64,000 nucleotides of DNA. Origin: Desulfosoma sp. (GTDB lineage: Bacteria > Desulfobacterota > Syntrophobacteria > Syntrophobacterales > DSM-9756). Where the stretch lies: the NCBI GenBank assembly GCA_037481875.1, contig JBBFKY010000001.1, positions 496,001 to 560,000 of the forward strand, given 5' to 3'. The notes under the pieces are model-generated. The model had not been told where the DNA came from. It did no database searches and saw only the letters and a list, made by a program, of their open reading frames with translations. The translations under genes and the position numbers were made by a program. Position 1 is the first letter of the stretch, and the number at the start of each line of letters is the position of its first letter. This document shows positions 49,000-56,664 of the stretch, piece by piece.

Positions 49000-49809
49000 T
49001 CATTTCATGTCCGTGGTGTGTACCCAAAAGACGGCTCCAATCTCCACGGGCTTGGGTTTTCCGTCTTTTTTCAGTTTCCAGGAAGCTTCGTTGAGGGCCG
49101 CGAAACCCCACCAGCCTGCACGGGGCATGGCATAGGTGAACACACCGTTTTTGTCCGCCTTCACCACCTGAGTCACATACGGATCGGAAGGCGGCACCAC
49201 CTTGGATGGATTGTCCGAAGATTCATTCAGGTATTCCACTTCCACTTCGGCATAAGGGACAGGTTTTCCTTTTAGGAGCACGCGACCGGTAAAGACGTTT
49301 CCGGTCCATAGCCCGTAGGGCCGAGTCAAGGGGACGATTTCTGTTTCTAAGCCTATGGGCTCATCCCAGCCTTCCTCAAGCCCTAAAGCTTGAACGCACA
49401 CCTTCGTGTAGTGCACGATGAATTTGTCTTCCGCGGGTTCCCAGTGTGGATCCGGCTCCATGAAGAAAACGTAGTTTCCCGGCTTACGCACCGTGTAGGT
49501 GGTTTCCCAGTACGTGAAGTCCTTGTCCTGGTCAGAGGCGCGGCCTTTGCGCGGTTGTAAAGATGCGGTGAGGTCCGTTTTCTGGCCGTTATGAAAGAAG
49601 CCGAACCTTTTAGGTTTGGCCATTTCCATGTAATGGCCTTCCATGGGATGAAGGAATTTGGCCTGTATCGTAAGCGTCTTGGCATCTTCCGCCGTAACGA
49701 TGTCATCGGAGGGAAGAATCAGGCCGAAGTGGGCTGAAACGGAGCTTGCGCTAAAGAATCCCACAAACAAGGCGGCGACGAAGACCGAGAGAAACCTGGG
49801 ATGTTTCAT
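49000..49809 (-). CDS. DUF4198 periplasmic protein (NikK-like nickel/cobalt uptake component)
   Basis: A 269-residue exported protein: start 49809 (AAGGAGG 5 nt upstream), signal peptide residues 1-26 ending VSAHF. The mature chain begins HFGLILPSDDIV, with an N-terminal His that is common in DUF4198 metal-binding proteins, and continues with TLTIQAKFLHPMEG, a beta-sandwich, and ends FWVHTTDMK. In deltaproteobacteria DUF4198 proteins serve as extra components (NikK) of energy-coupling Ni/Co transporters. No NikMNQO genes lie next to it here; the His-rich gene does. The role is inferred. Confidence 0.7.
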   Translation of the reverse strand: MKHPRFLSVFVAALFVGFFSASSVSAHFGLILPSDDIVTAEDAKTLTIQAKFLHPMEGHYMEMAKPKRFGFFHNGQKTDLTASLQPRKGRASDQDKDFTYWETTYTVRKPGNYVFFMEPDPHWEPAEDKFIVHYTKVCVQALGLEEGWDEPIGLETEIVPLTRPYGLWTGNVFTGRVLLKGKPVPYAEVEVEYLNESSDNPSKVVPPSDPYVTQVVKADKNGVFTYAMPRAGWWGFAALNEASWKLKKDGKPKPVEIGAVFWVHTTDMK

Positions 49810-50318
49810 GACAACCTCCTTTTGTTCTGAGTGTTTGGAGCTATGCTTGAACGGCAAGTTGTTTCATGTGCGGTCTTCGTGACCGGAGGTAGACAGGGCC
49901 ATGTCCATGCTCTTAGGCATGTTAGGGCCGTCGTGATGAGGGAAATATTCCCAAGCGTCCTCGGCTGGGTTCGAAAGGTTTCAACCTTTCATTGCCGATT
50001 CAATGTGAAGGAAAAGACAAACCTTGTCAAGGCGCGCCTAAAGGTCCTTGAAACCATGAACACCGTGAAAGGGTAAATTTAAGGGTTCGGCCCGTGCTTT
50101 CGTAGGGGTATACCAATGTATCCGCCCCGCCCTCCTAGGAAAGGATAGTCGATATGTGGCGTGTCGACCGTTGCGCCTATGCAGGGATTTACCGGTCAGT
50201 GGTGACCTGGGTCATTGAGGCGGACACACGGGTTCGAGCCCAAGGTTCACGGTGCGTAGAGATTTGTGTTACAGTGCACCACCGAGTTTCCATGTTGCCG
50301 AACTGAAGGGAAAACCCC
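49810..50318. other. Intergenic region between DUF4198 gene and TusA-like gene
   Basis: No gene. CATGC-TCTTAG-GCATG (49906-49921) is an inverted repeat that could be a regulator site for the DUF4198 unit. GACAA-ACC-TTGTC (50016-50028) overlaps a minus-strand TTGACA. At 50090-50220 are GC-rich repeat pieces (GTATCCGCCCCGCC and GGCGGACACACGGG). Confidence 0.4.
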
Positions 50319-50612
50319 ATGGATAAGACCAAACAAGAAATGGGCCGACCATGGAACCATGAAGTTGTGGCCGACTACCGAAACGACTGTTGAGCCGGGT
50401 TTTTGGACGTAAGTTTACGTCTGAGATTCGTGCGGCCCGGACAAAGCTTTCGATTCCTCATCACCGCAGAGCAGAGGTCAAAAATGGAGCGAGTTATCGC
50501 TCACAACGGAGGCAAGATCCTGCAGTCTCTGGAAACGATTGACGGTGTCGAAATGACCGTCACCACAGGTCTTGCCCCTGAACCCCGTCCATCGGTAGAG
50601 AGTCAACCTTAA
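50319..50612 (+). CDS. TusA-like protein with in-frame UGA (probable selenoprotein)
   Basis: The frame starts at ATG 50319 with AAGGG 8 nt upstream. It meets UGA at codon 25 (50391-50393) and then runs to TAA at 50612, 97 residues in all. Around the UGA: EVVADYRNDC-U-AGFLDVSLRLRFVRPGQSFRFLI. This lines up with TusA/SirA proteins (LDARGLNCPLPVLKTRKALKELKPG), the Cys-Sec pair taking the place of the CP motif. The segment after the UGA has the TusA ending GGKILQSLETIDGVEMTV. Starting at the TTG 50403 would leave no ribosome site. A hairpin (50406-50421) follows as a possible SECIS. A sulfur or selenium relay role is inferred. Upstream of the cobalamin riboswitch. Confidence 0.65.
50406..50421 (+). 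promoter_or_regulatory. Possible SECIS hairpin of the TusA-like gene
   Basis: GACGTA, loop AGTT, TACGTC: a 6-bp stem whose loop starts 18 nt after the UGA and has G as second nucleotide, within the bacterial SECIS model. Weaker than the DsrE hairpin. Confidence 0.4.
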
Positions 50613-50624
50613 GAAAATTTTCGC

Positions 50625-50653
50625 TTGACAAGGATGGCTTTCTAGCGCTAGCA
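50625..50653 (+). promoter_or_regulatory. Candidate promoter for the cobalamin-regulated genes
   Basis: A consensus -35 TTGACA (50625-50630) precedes a weak -10 (around 50648-50653). The spacing to the riboswitch start suits it. Confidence 0.35.
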
Positions 50654-50671
50654 GAAAGCTACAATTCGTTC

Positions 50672-50890
50672 AAGCGATCAGGTGCTTGCTGCTTAATAGG
50701 GAATCCCGTGAAAATCGGGAGCGGTCCCGCCGCTGTGAACGGGGACGGAGCCTGCGGAAAGCCACTGGCGACGGAGAGTCGTCGGGAAGGTGCAGGTAAC
50801 CGGTGGATCCGTGAGCCAGAAGACCTGCCTGATCCTGAGGAAACGCGGCACGGGTGGATGCCGAAACGTTTCCGTGTGAGGACCAAGTGA
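50672..50890 (+). ncRNA. Cobalamin (B12) riboswitch
   Basis: Conserved blocks occur in order: GGTGCTTGC, TTAATAGGGAATC, the CGGTCCCGCCGCTGTGA core, GCCACTGG (50761-50768), GGGAAGG, and the B12 box GAGCCAGAAGACCTGCCTGA (50813-50832), followed by GAAACG and a 3' stem. This places the downstream small gene and cbiK under cobalamin repression. The expression platform is the terminator at 50901-50936. Confidence 0.93.
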
Positions 50891-50900
50891 AACTGGGTGC

Positions 50901-50936
50901 AATCCTTAGGGCCAAGGGCTCTAAGGATTTTTTTTT
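50901..50936 (+). terminator. Riboswitch expression-platform terminator
   Basis: AATCCTTAG (50901-50909) pairs with CTAAGGATT (50921-50929), with an inner GCC/GGC, followed by a run of Ts to 50936. It would stop transcription when cobalamin is bound. Confidence 0.8.
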
Positions 50937-51055
50937 GGGAAAAAGGCGGCCCACCTTTTTCTCGGCACCACCCTCCTCATCGTTCCTTTCACCCTTTGAC
51001 CGTCCGGAGCCCCGCTCATGCCGGCTCCGGGCGCCTCTCAAAACGGAGGAGCAAC

Positions 51056-51304
51056 ATGAAAAGAGGCCTGATTGTCTATGTGACCGGAGGCGGAGAACTT
51101 TACGAAGACAGCTGGGGATCCTATGCGTGCATGGATCGGTTCGGCGCCGATGTGGTGGCTGTTGCACACACGGAGTTTGACATCGCTGAAAACTGGTGGC
51201 GCATGGTCACTCGCGGTATGCAGGAAATTCTCTGTGTCCGAGCGCAGGTGGACAGCGAACTTGGCATGTCCATTATCGGGGATCCGCTTCGTATCTGCGG
51301 CTGA
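51056..51304 (+). CDS. Small conserved protein under cobalamin riboswitch
   Basis: An 82-residue cytoplasmic protein. ATG 51056 has GGAGGAG 4 nt upstream. Sequence landmarks: GLIVYVTGGGELYEDSWGSYACMDRFGADVVAV, AENWWRMVTRGMQEILCVRAQV, ending GDPLRICG. I recall similar short proteins next to B12-related genes in deltaproteobacteria but no function. It lies directly after the riboswitch and 49 nt before cbiK, so it is very probably cobalamin-repressed and linked to cobalt or corrinoid metabolism. Confidence 0.65.
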   Translation: MKRGLIVYVTGGGELYEDSWGSYACMDRFGADVVAVAHTEFDIAENWWRMVTRGMQEILCVRAQVDSELGMSIIGDPLRICG

Positions 51305-51353
51305 AAAAAGTTTTTCAGGTGACACGCTTTACATGGGATGGGAGGAATAGTTT

Positions 51354-52271
51354 ATGATGACACGGTTCCTGGGAAATGCATTTTCTTTTCTGGGCATGCT
51401 GGTTGTGCTGTCGGTGGTTTTGGGAAGCGTGGGGGCGGGGACGGCTATGGGAAAACAGAAATCCGGACAAGAAGTGAAACCTGTCATCCTTGTGGTGGCT
51501 TTTGGAACAAGTGTGCCGGAAGCTCAAAAAGCCTATGACGCCATCGACCAGCAGATCGCAAAAGCTTTTCCATCCATGGAAAAGCGCTGGGCCTACACCT
51601 CCAGCATTATTCGAAAAAAACTTCGATCTCAGGGAACATTCATTGATTCTCCGGAAACGGCCTTAGCCAAACTCATGGAGGACGGCTACACGCACGTCGC
51701 CGTCATGTCCCTGCATGTGATTCCGGGAGCTGAATTTCATGATCTTTACATGAACGCCCGCCTGTTCACGCAAATGGCGGGCGGCTTTAAGAAGGTCACT
51801 TTCGCTCGCCCCTTGCTTTCATCAGCCGAGGACATGCTTGAAACGGTACGGGCGATGGCTGAAAGTGTGCCTTCCGAACGTCGGCCTGAAGAACCAGTGA
51901 TTTTCATGGGGCATGGAAGTGAACATCATCCCGCGGACACGGTCTATGTGGCCATGGAGGCCTATTTTAGAAAACACGATAAAAACATGTTCCTTGCCAC
52001 CGTCGACGGCTCTCCCACCTTTGACGAGGTTCTGGCTGGCTTGCAAAACCGTGGCGTGAAGAAAGCCTATCTTGTTCCCTTTATGGTCGTGGCCGGCGAT
52101 CATGCTCGCAACGACATGGCAGGGGATGATCCCGACAGTTGGAAATCTCAACTGGCGGCCAAAGGCATCAAGGCCGTTCCCGTTTTTCGCGGCATGGGAG
52201 AAATTCCGGCAGTGGTCAATATTTGGATTCGTCACCTGCGCTCTGCCGTGGACGCTTTGGGAATACCGTAA
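51354..52271 (+). CDS. cbiK: CbiK, exported sirohydrochlorin cobaltochelatase
   Basis: A 305-residue class II chelatase that inserts Co2+ into sirohydrochlorin in anaerobic B12 synthesis. The first ~32 residues are a signal peptide (hydrophobic, ending GTAMG), so this is the periplasmic form (CbiK-P) known in Desulfovibrio. Catalytic and metal residues: VAFGTSVPEAQKAYDAI, VIPGAEFHD, IFMGHGSEHHPADTVY (His ligands) and VVAGDHARNDMAGDD. GGAGG lies 8 nt before ATG. The role outside the cytoplasm is debated (heme transport or metal delivery). Regulated by the upstream B12 riboswitch. Its last 40 nt overlap a convergent gene. Confidence 0.92.
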   Translation: MMTRFLGNAFSFLGMLVVLSVVLGSVGAGTAMGKQKSGQEVKPVILVVAFGTSVPEAQKAYDAIDQQIAKAFPSMEKRWAYTSSIIRKKLRSQGTFIDSPETALAKLMEDGYTHVAVMSLHVIPGAEFHDLYMNARLFTQMAGGFKKVTFARPLLSSAEDMLETVRAMAESVPSERRPEEPVIFMGHGSEHHPADTVYVAMEAYFRKHDKNMFLATVDGSPTFDEVLAGLQNRGVKKAYLVPFMVVAGDHARNDMAGDDPDSWKSQLAAKGIKAVPVFRGMGEIPAVVNIWIRHLRSAVDALGIP

Positions 52272-53017
52272 CTGCAGGGCACGTTCGCCACGCATTTCCC
52301 GCAGACGTCCACCAAGGGAAGATCGTTGTAATGACGATCATTTTCCAAAAGTTGGGCGTAACAGCGATGTCGGTCCAGACCGTCGGCGGTGAGCGCGCCG
52401 TAAACGCAGCGACGCACACATACCTCGCAGGTATGGCCGGATTTGGCGAGGCAATACTCCGCGGGTTGGCGTGGTGTCGGCTCTATGGGCTTGGATGTCA
52501 CCAGGCTTCCTAGTCGGCCGCACGCCCCCTGTTCCGTAATAAGCTGATGGTGGATTCCAAAAGTTCCCAATCCGGCGATGTAGCCGAGGTGCTTATGAGA
52601 CCACCGGCTCACCAATCGTTTTTCGTCGAAATTGTGCGTCGCCGGCGTCACGGCGCTCTCGTAGCCTTCTTGGGCCAGACGATCGTGCATAGCCGACGAA
52701 ATTTCGGCGATCAAAGCGTTGGTGGCCACGTAGGCTTCGGCCCAGGATCGAGCCGCGTAGGGTTTTTCCTTATGATTTTCCTTGGCAAGGCTTTCTTGAA
52801 AAGGAAGAAAAAATACGATCACGGAAACGGCGTTGGCAAGCAGGTCTTGAGGCAAGGCGTGATCGGGTGTGGTCACGAGCCGAAGTTTTTCAAAAAGAGG
52901 ATCATGAACGTGAGCGATCCCGACACATGCCGGAAGCCTCCAATAGGAACGGCCGCCATGACGGTCGGCCCAAAGCTGGATTCGGTCTTCAATGATTTGA
53001 TGCCATTCTGACCTCAT
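52232..53017 (-). CDS. QueG-like 4Fe-4S protein
   Basis: A 261-residue protein with an N-terminal region like epoxyqueuosine reductase-related proteins (PLFEKLRLVTTPDHALPQDLL, AVSVIVFFLPF) and HKHLGYIAGLGTFGIHHQLIT. Two C-terminal Cys motifs follow, CEVCVRRCVYGA and CGKCVANVPCS, for 4Fe-4S clusters. It is shorter than true QueG (~350 residues) and lacks the HEAT end. Some relatives use cobalamin, which makes its place beside cbiK notable, but nothing shows it binds a corrinoid. It converges on cbiK with a 40-nt overlap. Confidence 0.65.
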   Translation of the reverse strand: MRSEWHQIIEDRIQLWADRHGGRSYWRLPACVGIAHVHDPLFEKLRLVTTPDHALPQDLLANAVSVIVFFLPFQESLAKENHKEKPYAARSWAEAYVATNALIAEISSAMHDRLAQEGYESAVTPATHNFDEKRLVSRWSHKHLGYIAGLGTFGIHHQLITEQGACGRLGSLVTSKPIEPTPRQPAEYCLAKSGHTCEVCVRRCVYGALTADGLDRHRCYAQLLENDRHYNDLPLVDVCGKCVANVPCSYGIPKASTAERR

Positions 53018-53154
53018 GGGAATCCCCCTATGGAAGATGCGTCACACAAAACCGCCGGTTTTTTCCTCCATTGCGTTCGCTGGATCAAGCCTTTAGAATG
53101 CAAGAGTCTTGGAAAGCGAAAATGTGAAATGTCCGAAGAAGCTTTGGTGTTTGC

Positions 53155-53649
53155 ATGGCGAAGGATTTTTCCGGTTCTTTGTCCGAGGCATCCCGTGCGG
53201 ATCGAACAGCGCGCCGATGGGATCTTGTGGTGACTGTTTCCATGGCGCTCCTGCTGCTCATACCCATCCCCTTCGTTCAGTTTCGATCCTGGCCTGAAAG
53301 ACGCCTGATTTTGGAACGTCCTGTGCTCCCCTGGAGTTCTTTTCGCCTATGCTACCGGCCTCTGGATACGGATCAGCCTGTGGTGGAGCAGTACCGATTT
53401 GACCGTTCAGGCCGCTTGAACCCGCCCTTGGCACCCGGTGTTTTTCCCATGGTCCTGGAATCTCGTGAACCCCCTATGCTGCAATGGCAGAAGCATCCGG
53501 AAATGGGACTGCAGGATCTTCATACCCAGGCAAGCTTTTTGGATATCACCGTCCGATGGCAGCCCGTGCTGGCCTATCCTTTGAGAATGCTTAAGGACGC
53601 ATGGAAGGATCATCCTTTGGGATCCCAAGGAGGGGGAGCCAGGCGATAG
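53155..53649 (+). CDS. Membrane-anchored hypothetical protein, possibly DUF1850-like
   Basis: A 164-residue protein with a charged start, one membrane helix (LVVTVSMALLLLIPIPFVQF, ~24-43) and an external domain (FRLCYRPLDTDQPVVEQYRFDRSGRL...). This loosely resembles DUF1850 proteins that accompany TRAP transporters, but the match is weak and no transporter is near. The ribosome site is poor; the start could be elsewhere. The 3' end overlaps the convergent TPR gene by 40 nt. Confidence 0.45.
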   Translation: MAKDFSGSLSEASRADRTARRWDLVVTVSMALLLLIPIPFVQFRSWPERRLILERPVLPWSSFRLCYRPLDTDQPVVEQYRFDRSGRLNPPLAPGVFPMVLESREPPMLQWQKHPEMGLQDLHTQASFLDITVRWQPVLAYPLRMLKDAWKDHPLGSQGGGARR

Positions 53650-54164
53650 ATCACTCGAATTCTTTCCGGATTGACCCCTTCATCCAAAAGGGCCACGATA
53701 CGTCGAAGACTGCGCCTGAGTCTATAAAGGGCGGCGTAAGAAGCCATCAAGTCGAAAGGGGCTCGGTTCATCTTGGGATAAGCCTTTTCAAAGACTTTCA
53801 AAGCTTCATCCAATCGTGCCAACCCCTGGCGATAGTCGTTTTCCAACATGGAGACGGAAACGAGGTTGCTCAAAAGGCCAAAACACAGGACGGAATCGTC
53901 GGCACACACTTCCAGGCCTTCTTGAAGAAGGTTTCGAGCCTTCTCCGTGGCGTGATGATGCAGGTAAAGATAGCCCAGATCCCGACAGAGGCGGCCTTGA
54001 AGATCCCGAAAACCATGGCGCCTCGCCAGATCCAAAGCCTGCTGATAATAACGAATGGCTTTGATGAAATGACGATGGCTGCAGGCCTGATCCCCTTGAT
54101 GCATCCAGATCAAAACTTGATCTCGATCCGGCTGCCGGTCCGGGGGGTCATGAGGAGGGTTCAC
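53610..54164 (-). CDS. TPR-repeat protein
   Basis: A 184-residue soluble protein made of tetratricopeptide repeats (IKAIRYYQQALDLARRHG, LCRDLGYLYLHHHATEKARNLLQEGLEV, LARLDEALKVFEKAYPKMN). It starts at GTG 54164 (AAGGAG 7 nt upstream). TPRs mediate protein-protein binding; the partner is unknown. It follows the flippase-like gene by 16 nt and is probably co-transcribed. Confidence 0.7.
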   Translation of the reverse strand: MNPPHDPPDRQPDRDQVLIWMHQGDQACSHRHFIKAIRYYQQALDLARRHGFRDLQGRLCRDLGYLYLHHHATEKARNLLQEGLEVCADDSVLCFGLLSNLVSVSMLENDYRQGLARLDEALKVFEKAYPKMNRAPFDLMASYAALYRLRRSLRRIVALLDEGVNPERIRVIYRLAPPPWDPKG

Positions 54165-54180
54165 CGAAGAACTCCTTGAT

Positions 54181-55218
54181 TCATGCGGGCTCGTGAAGCT
54201 GTAGATAGGGAAATACGTGTCGGCTCACCAGAAAACTCACAGCCAAAGGCAGCCAATAGTAGGCGAACCGATACAAGAGCACGGCCAAAAGAGCTTGGTT
54301 GTAGTCTTTACCCAAAAGATAAAAGGCCCCGGCCATGGACCCTTCCATCATTCCAAGGGAAACGGGCGTGATGGAAAACAACCCGGCAAAGATTCCGACA
54401 GAAAACCCTACGGCCAGTTCGTTCAAAGATACGGCACATCCGACGGCTTTGAAGGAGAACTTGAGACACAAAAACATGAACAACCAGTCTAAGGCCGCGT
54501 AGACAACAGGCCCTGCAAGCCGAGAGGTGTTCTGCAACACTAGCGTCATGCTTTCATCAAAATTCTGAAAAAACACTTCCGCCTTCTTGGGAAAAATCCA
54601 TTGAGGTTTTTTAAGGATCAAGGCGAACCGATGAAAAGCTCGAAGGCTCAAGTCCCACATTCGACGACGAAAGGTAGGGCTGATGAGAATCTGAAAGGTA
54701 ACCCAGGTGAAGAGCAAAGCGAACCCCATCACCAGGACGGCTATTCCCAATTGTTTGGCGTGAAGCTGCGTGTGTCCGTAAAGATAAAAAAAACCGAGAT
54801 AGATCAAAAGAACGGCGACGGTATTGGTCAAGAATCCATGGACCATGGAAATGCTCAGGGTGCGGCTGGCGGGGATGCGTTGTTGGCTGAGAAGGTAGAC
54901 TTTCAAGGCAAGACCGCTAAGTCCGCCGACGGGCATGAGGTAGTTAACGCAGCAGGAAACAAGGGAGAGGGAAAGGACCAACCCCATAGGACGGCGATGA
55001 TCCAGGGTTTTCAGCAGCTCAAAAAGCACCATGCCCATGAATACATAACTGACCACACTGGCTCCGAGGGCTGTCACGGCCCACAATGGCTCAATTTCAC
55101 TAAGCCTTTTGGACAGAACGGGAAAATCCGCTTGCCAGATGACAAAAGTAAAAAGAGCACCCCCCACGAGGGTGGCGATCCATAAGCGGATGCGACGACG
55201 CGCAAGCACACTCACCAT
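54181..55218 (-). CDS. Lysylphosphatidylglycerol synthase TM/YbhN-type flippase-like protein
   Basis: A 345-residue polytopic inner-membrane protein with ~8 hydrophobic segments. Landmarks: VSYVFMGMVLFELLKTLDHRRPMGLVLSLSLVSCCVNYLMPVGGLSGLALKVYLLSQQ and ITPVSLGMMEGSMAGAFYLLG, typical of the UPF0104/LPG-synthase transmembrane family. GAGGAG precedes ATG. Members move or modify lipids; the aminoacyl-transferase domain of MprF is absent, so only the membrane part is present. Confidence 0.8.
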   Translation of the reverse strand: MVSVLARRRIRLWIATLVGGALFTFVIWQADFPVLSKRLSEIEPLWAVTALGASVVSYVFMGMVLFELLKTLDHRRPMGLVLSLSLVSCCVNYLMPVGGLSGLALKVYLLSQQRIPASRTLSISMVHGFLTNTVAVLLIYLGFFYLYGHTQLHAKQLGIAVLVMGFALLFTWVTFQILISPTFRRRMWDLSLRAFHRFALILKKPQWIFPKKAEVFFQNFDESMTLVLQNTSRLAGPVVYAALDWLFMFLCLKFSFKAVGCAVSLNELAVGFSVGIFAGLFSITPVSLGMMEGSMAGAFYLLGKDYNQALLAVLLYRFAYYWLPLAVSFLVSRHVFPYLQLHEPA

Positions 55219-55451
55219 GGGCTCCTCAAAGTCGACACATGTCTCAGCACACTCCCCCTCTTACCAAAGCTGCAAGTCTCAGAAAAGTCGATCTTTAAGG
55301 TTCCTTGGAAGGATGTTCGAAAAGACTCCGGCTGTCTTGTCGATCACGGCTTCAAAAATTCGAGATATTCATGCTTGCGAAAGAAGCCTATTCGACGTTA
55401 CTCACGGGTAACAACTAAGGGTATGAAAAAAGAATAAGAGGTCGGGATCCC
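55219..55451. other. Divergent intergenic region
   Basis: 233 nt between divergent genes. GACTCCGGC-TGTC-type symmetry near 55324-55345 is seen, but no clear promoter was identified. Confidence 0.3.
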
Positions 55452-56321
55452 ATGGCAGCGAAACACCATGAATATTCCCCCGAAGAAGTGCTTGCCATGG
55501 TGGGAACCATTCCCACCTTTCCCAACGCCGTCTCTCAGCTCATGAAACAGCTCAAAGATCCGGACACCGACCTCGATGAGATTGCTTCCACGATTTCCGG
55601 AGATCCCGGCTTGTGCGTCCAGGTGTTGCGCATGGCCAATTCCCCCTTATACAGACCCGGGTTCTCTTCACCGATAACCCTGAGCATTTTCCGGGCTGTA
55701 CAGTTGCTAGGGCGAAAGGTCATGGTATCCGCTGTTTTGAGCCATGCCCTGCGAGGCATGATTCGCCATTCGTCCCTGGCGGAAAAACTGCTTTGGGAAC
55801 ACGCCATAGCGTGTGCTGTCATCACCGCCGAAGTCGTCCGTCTCATGGGATCCAAGAACGTAGAAACCGCCTACGTGTGCGGGCTTTTACACGACGTTGG
55901 TAAGATGATCATGTGCCTAAAGTTTCCGGGAGACATGCACGCCATTTTGGAAGACCAGTACAACCAGCCTTTGGACGAAGACTCGGTCCTTTCTTCCGTG
56001 GCCATGGAAAGAGAACGTCTTGGTATCGACCATAGCCGCGTCGGTGCCGTGTGCCTCAATGTCTGGCAGTGCGGCGAGGAAGCCGCCGTCGCCTCTGCCT
56101 ATCACCACCGCCCAAAAGATGCCGGAGGAAGGTCTGTCTGGCCCGCCGTGGTCCGCCTGGCTGACCTTTTCTCCCATAAAATGGAATACGGCCCCATTCG
56201 TCGCCCTCTGATGGATCTCGGGCCCCTGGAAAGAGCCCTACGTCTTGACCGTTCCCAAATGGGTCAATACTTGGAACGCTGGCGTAGCAAGATTGAGGAA
56301 ACCCTCCTCACCTTTTCTTAA
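55452..56321 (+). CDS. HDOD-domain signalling protein
   Basis: A 289-residue protein of the HD-related output domain group: FPNAVSQLMKQLKDPDTDLDEIASTISGDPGLCVQVLRMANSPLYRPGF...SIFRAVQLLGRKVMVSAVL, then HAIACAVITAEVVRLMG and YVCGLLHDVGKMIM. The HD pair (LLHDVGK) is retained, so some phosphohydrolase potential cannot be excluded. HDOD proteins work in regulation and stress signalling; no sensor or GGDEF domain is fused. GAGG lies ~11 nt before ATG. Monocistronic. Confidence 0.85.
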   Translation: MAAKHHEYSPEEVLAMVGTIPTFPNAVSQLMKQLKDPDTDLDEIASTISGDPGLCVQVLRMANSPLYRPGFSSPITLSIFRAVQLLGRKVMVSAVLSHALRGMIRHSSLAEKLLWEHAIACAVITAEVVRLMGSKNVETAYVCGLLHDVGKMIMCLKFPGDMHAILEDQYNQPLDEDSVLSSVAMERERLGIDHSRVGAVCLNVWQCGEEAAVASAYHHRPKDAGGRSVWPAVVRLADLFSHKMEYGPIRRPLMDLGPLERALRLDRSQMGQYLERWRSKIEETLLTFS

Positions 56322-56386
56322 AGGGCTCCCTTAGGGCACGCCGACTCGCCATCTCCTTCAAACCGATCGATCCCGAGGGCAAGCTC

Positions 56387-56415
56387 ATAGAAAAAGGCCC
56401 TTTCGGGCCTTCTAT
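56387..56415 (-). terminator. Terminator of tRNA-Gly (bidirectional)
   Basis: AAGGCCC, loop TTTC, GGGCCTT (56394-56411), flanked by ATAG/CTAT. Read on the minus strand it ends in TTTTTCTATG just past the tRNA. Confidence 0.65.
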
Positions 56416-56427
56416 GAAACGGCTGTC

Positions 56428-56504
56428 TGGAGCGGGAGACGGGCTTCGAACCCGCGACCCTCAGCTTGGAAGGCTGATGCTCTAGCCAGCTGAGCTACTC
56501 CCGC
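56428..56504 (-). tRNA. tRNA-Gly (UCC anticodon)
   Basis: Minus-strand cloverleaf: acceptor GCGGGAG/CTCCCGC, D stem GCTC/GAGC, anticodon arm TCAGC-CTTCCAA-GCTGA (anticodon TCC), T arm GCGGG-TTCGAAG-CCCGT, discriminator T and encoded CCA. Confidence 0.95.
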
Positions 56505-56664
56505 TCGACATGTTCTTTTTAGCATAGCCTTTCATGCGTTTTCAACGAGAATTTTGTCTTGCTTTTTGACCCAGAAAGTGGGATTCGATGTCATGAAACA
56601 ATGTTTGCCCTTCAGGTTGGGTTCAGGGGAGCGCCTTTGTTTTTTGACGCTGAGAGGAGGTCCC

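Noticed and set aside
50262-50290. GTGTTAC as a NikR operator half
   Set aside because: No GTAACAC partner occurs at the right distance.
50403-50405. TTG as start of a 69-residue gene
   Set aside because: No ribosome site; the readthrough frame from 50319 explains the coding sequence better.
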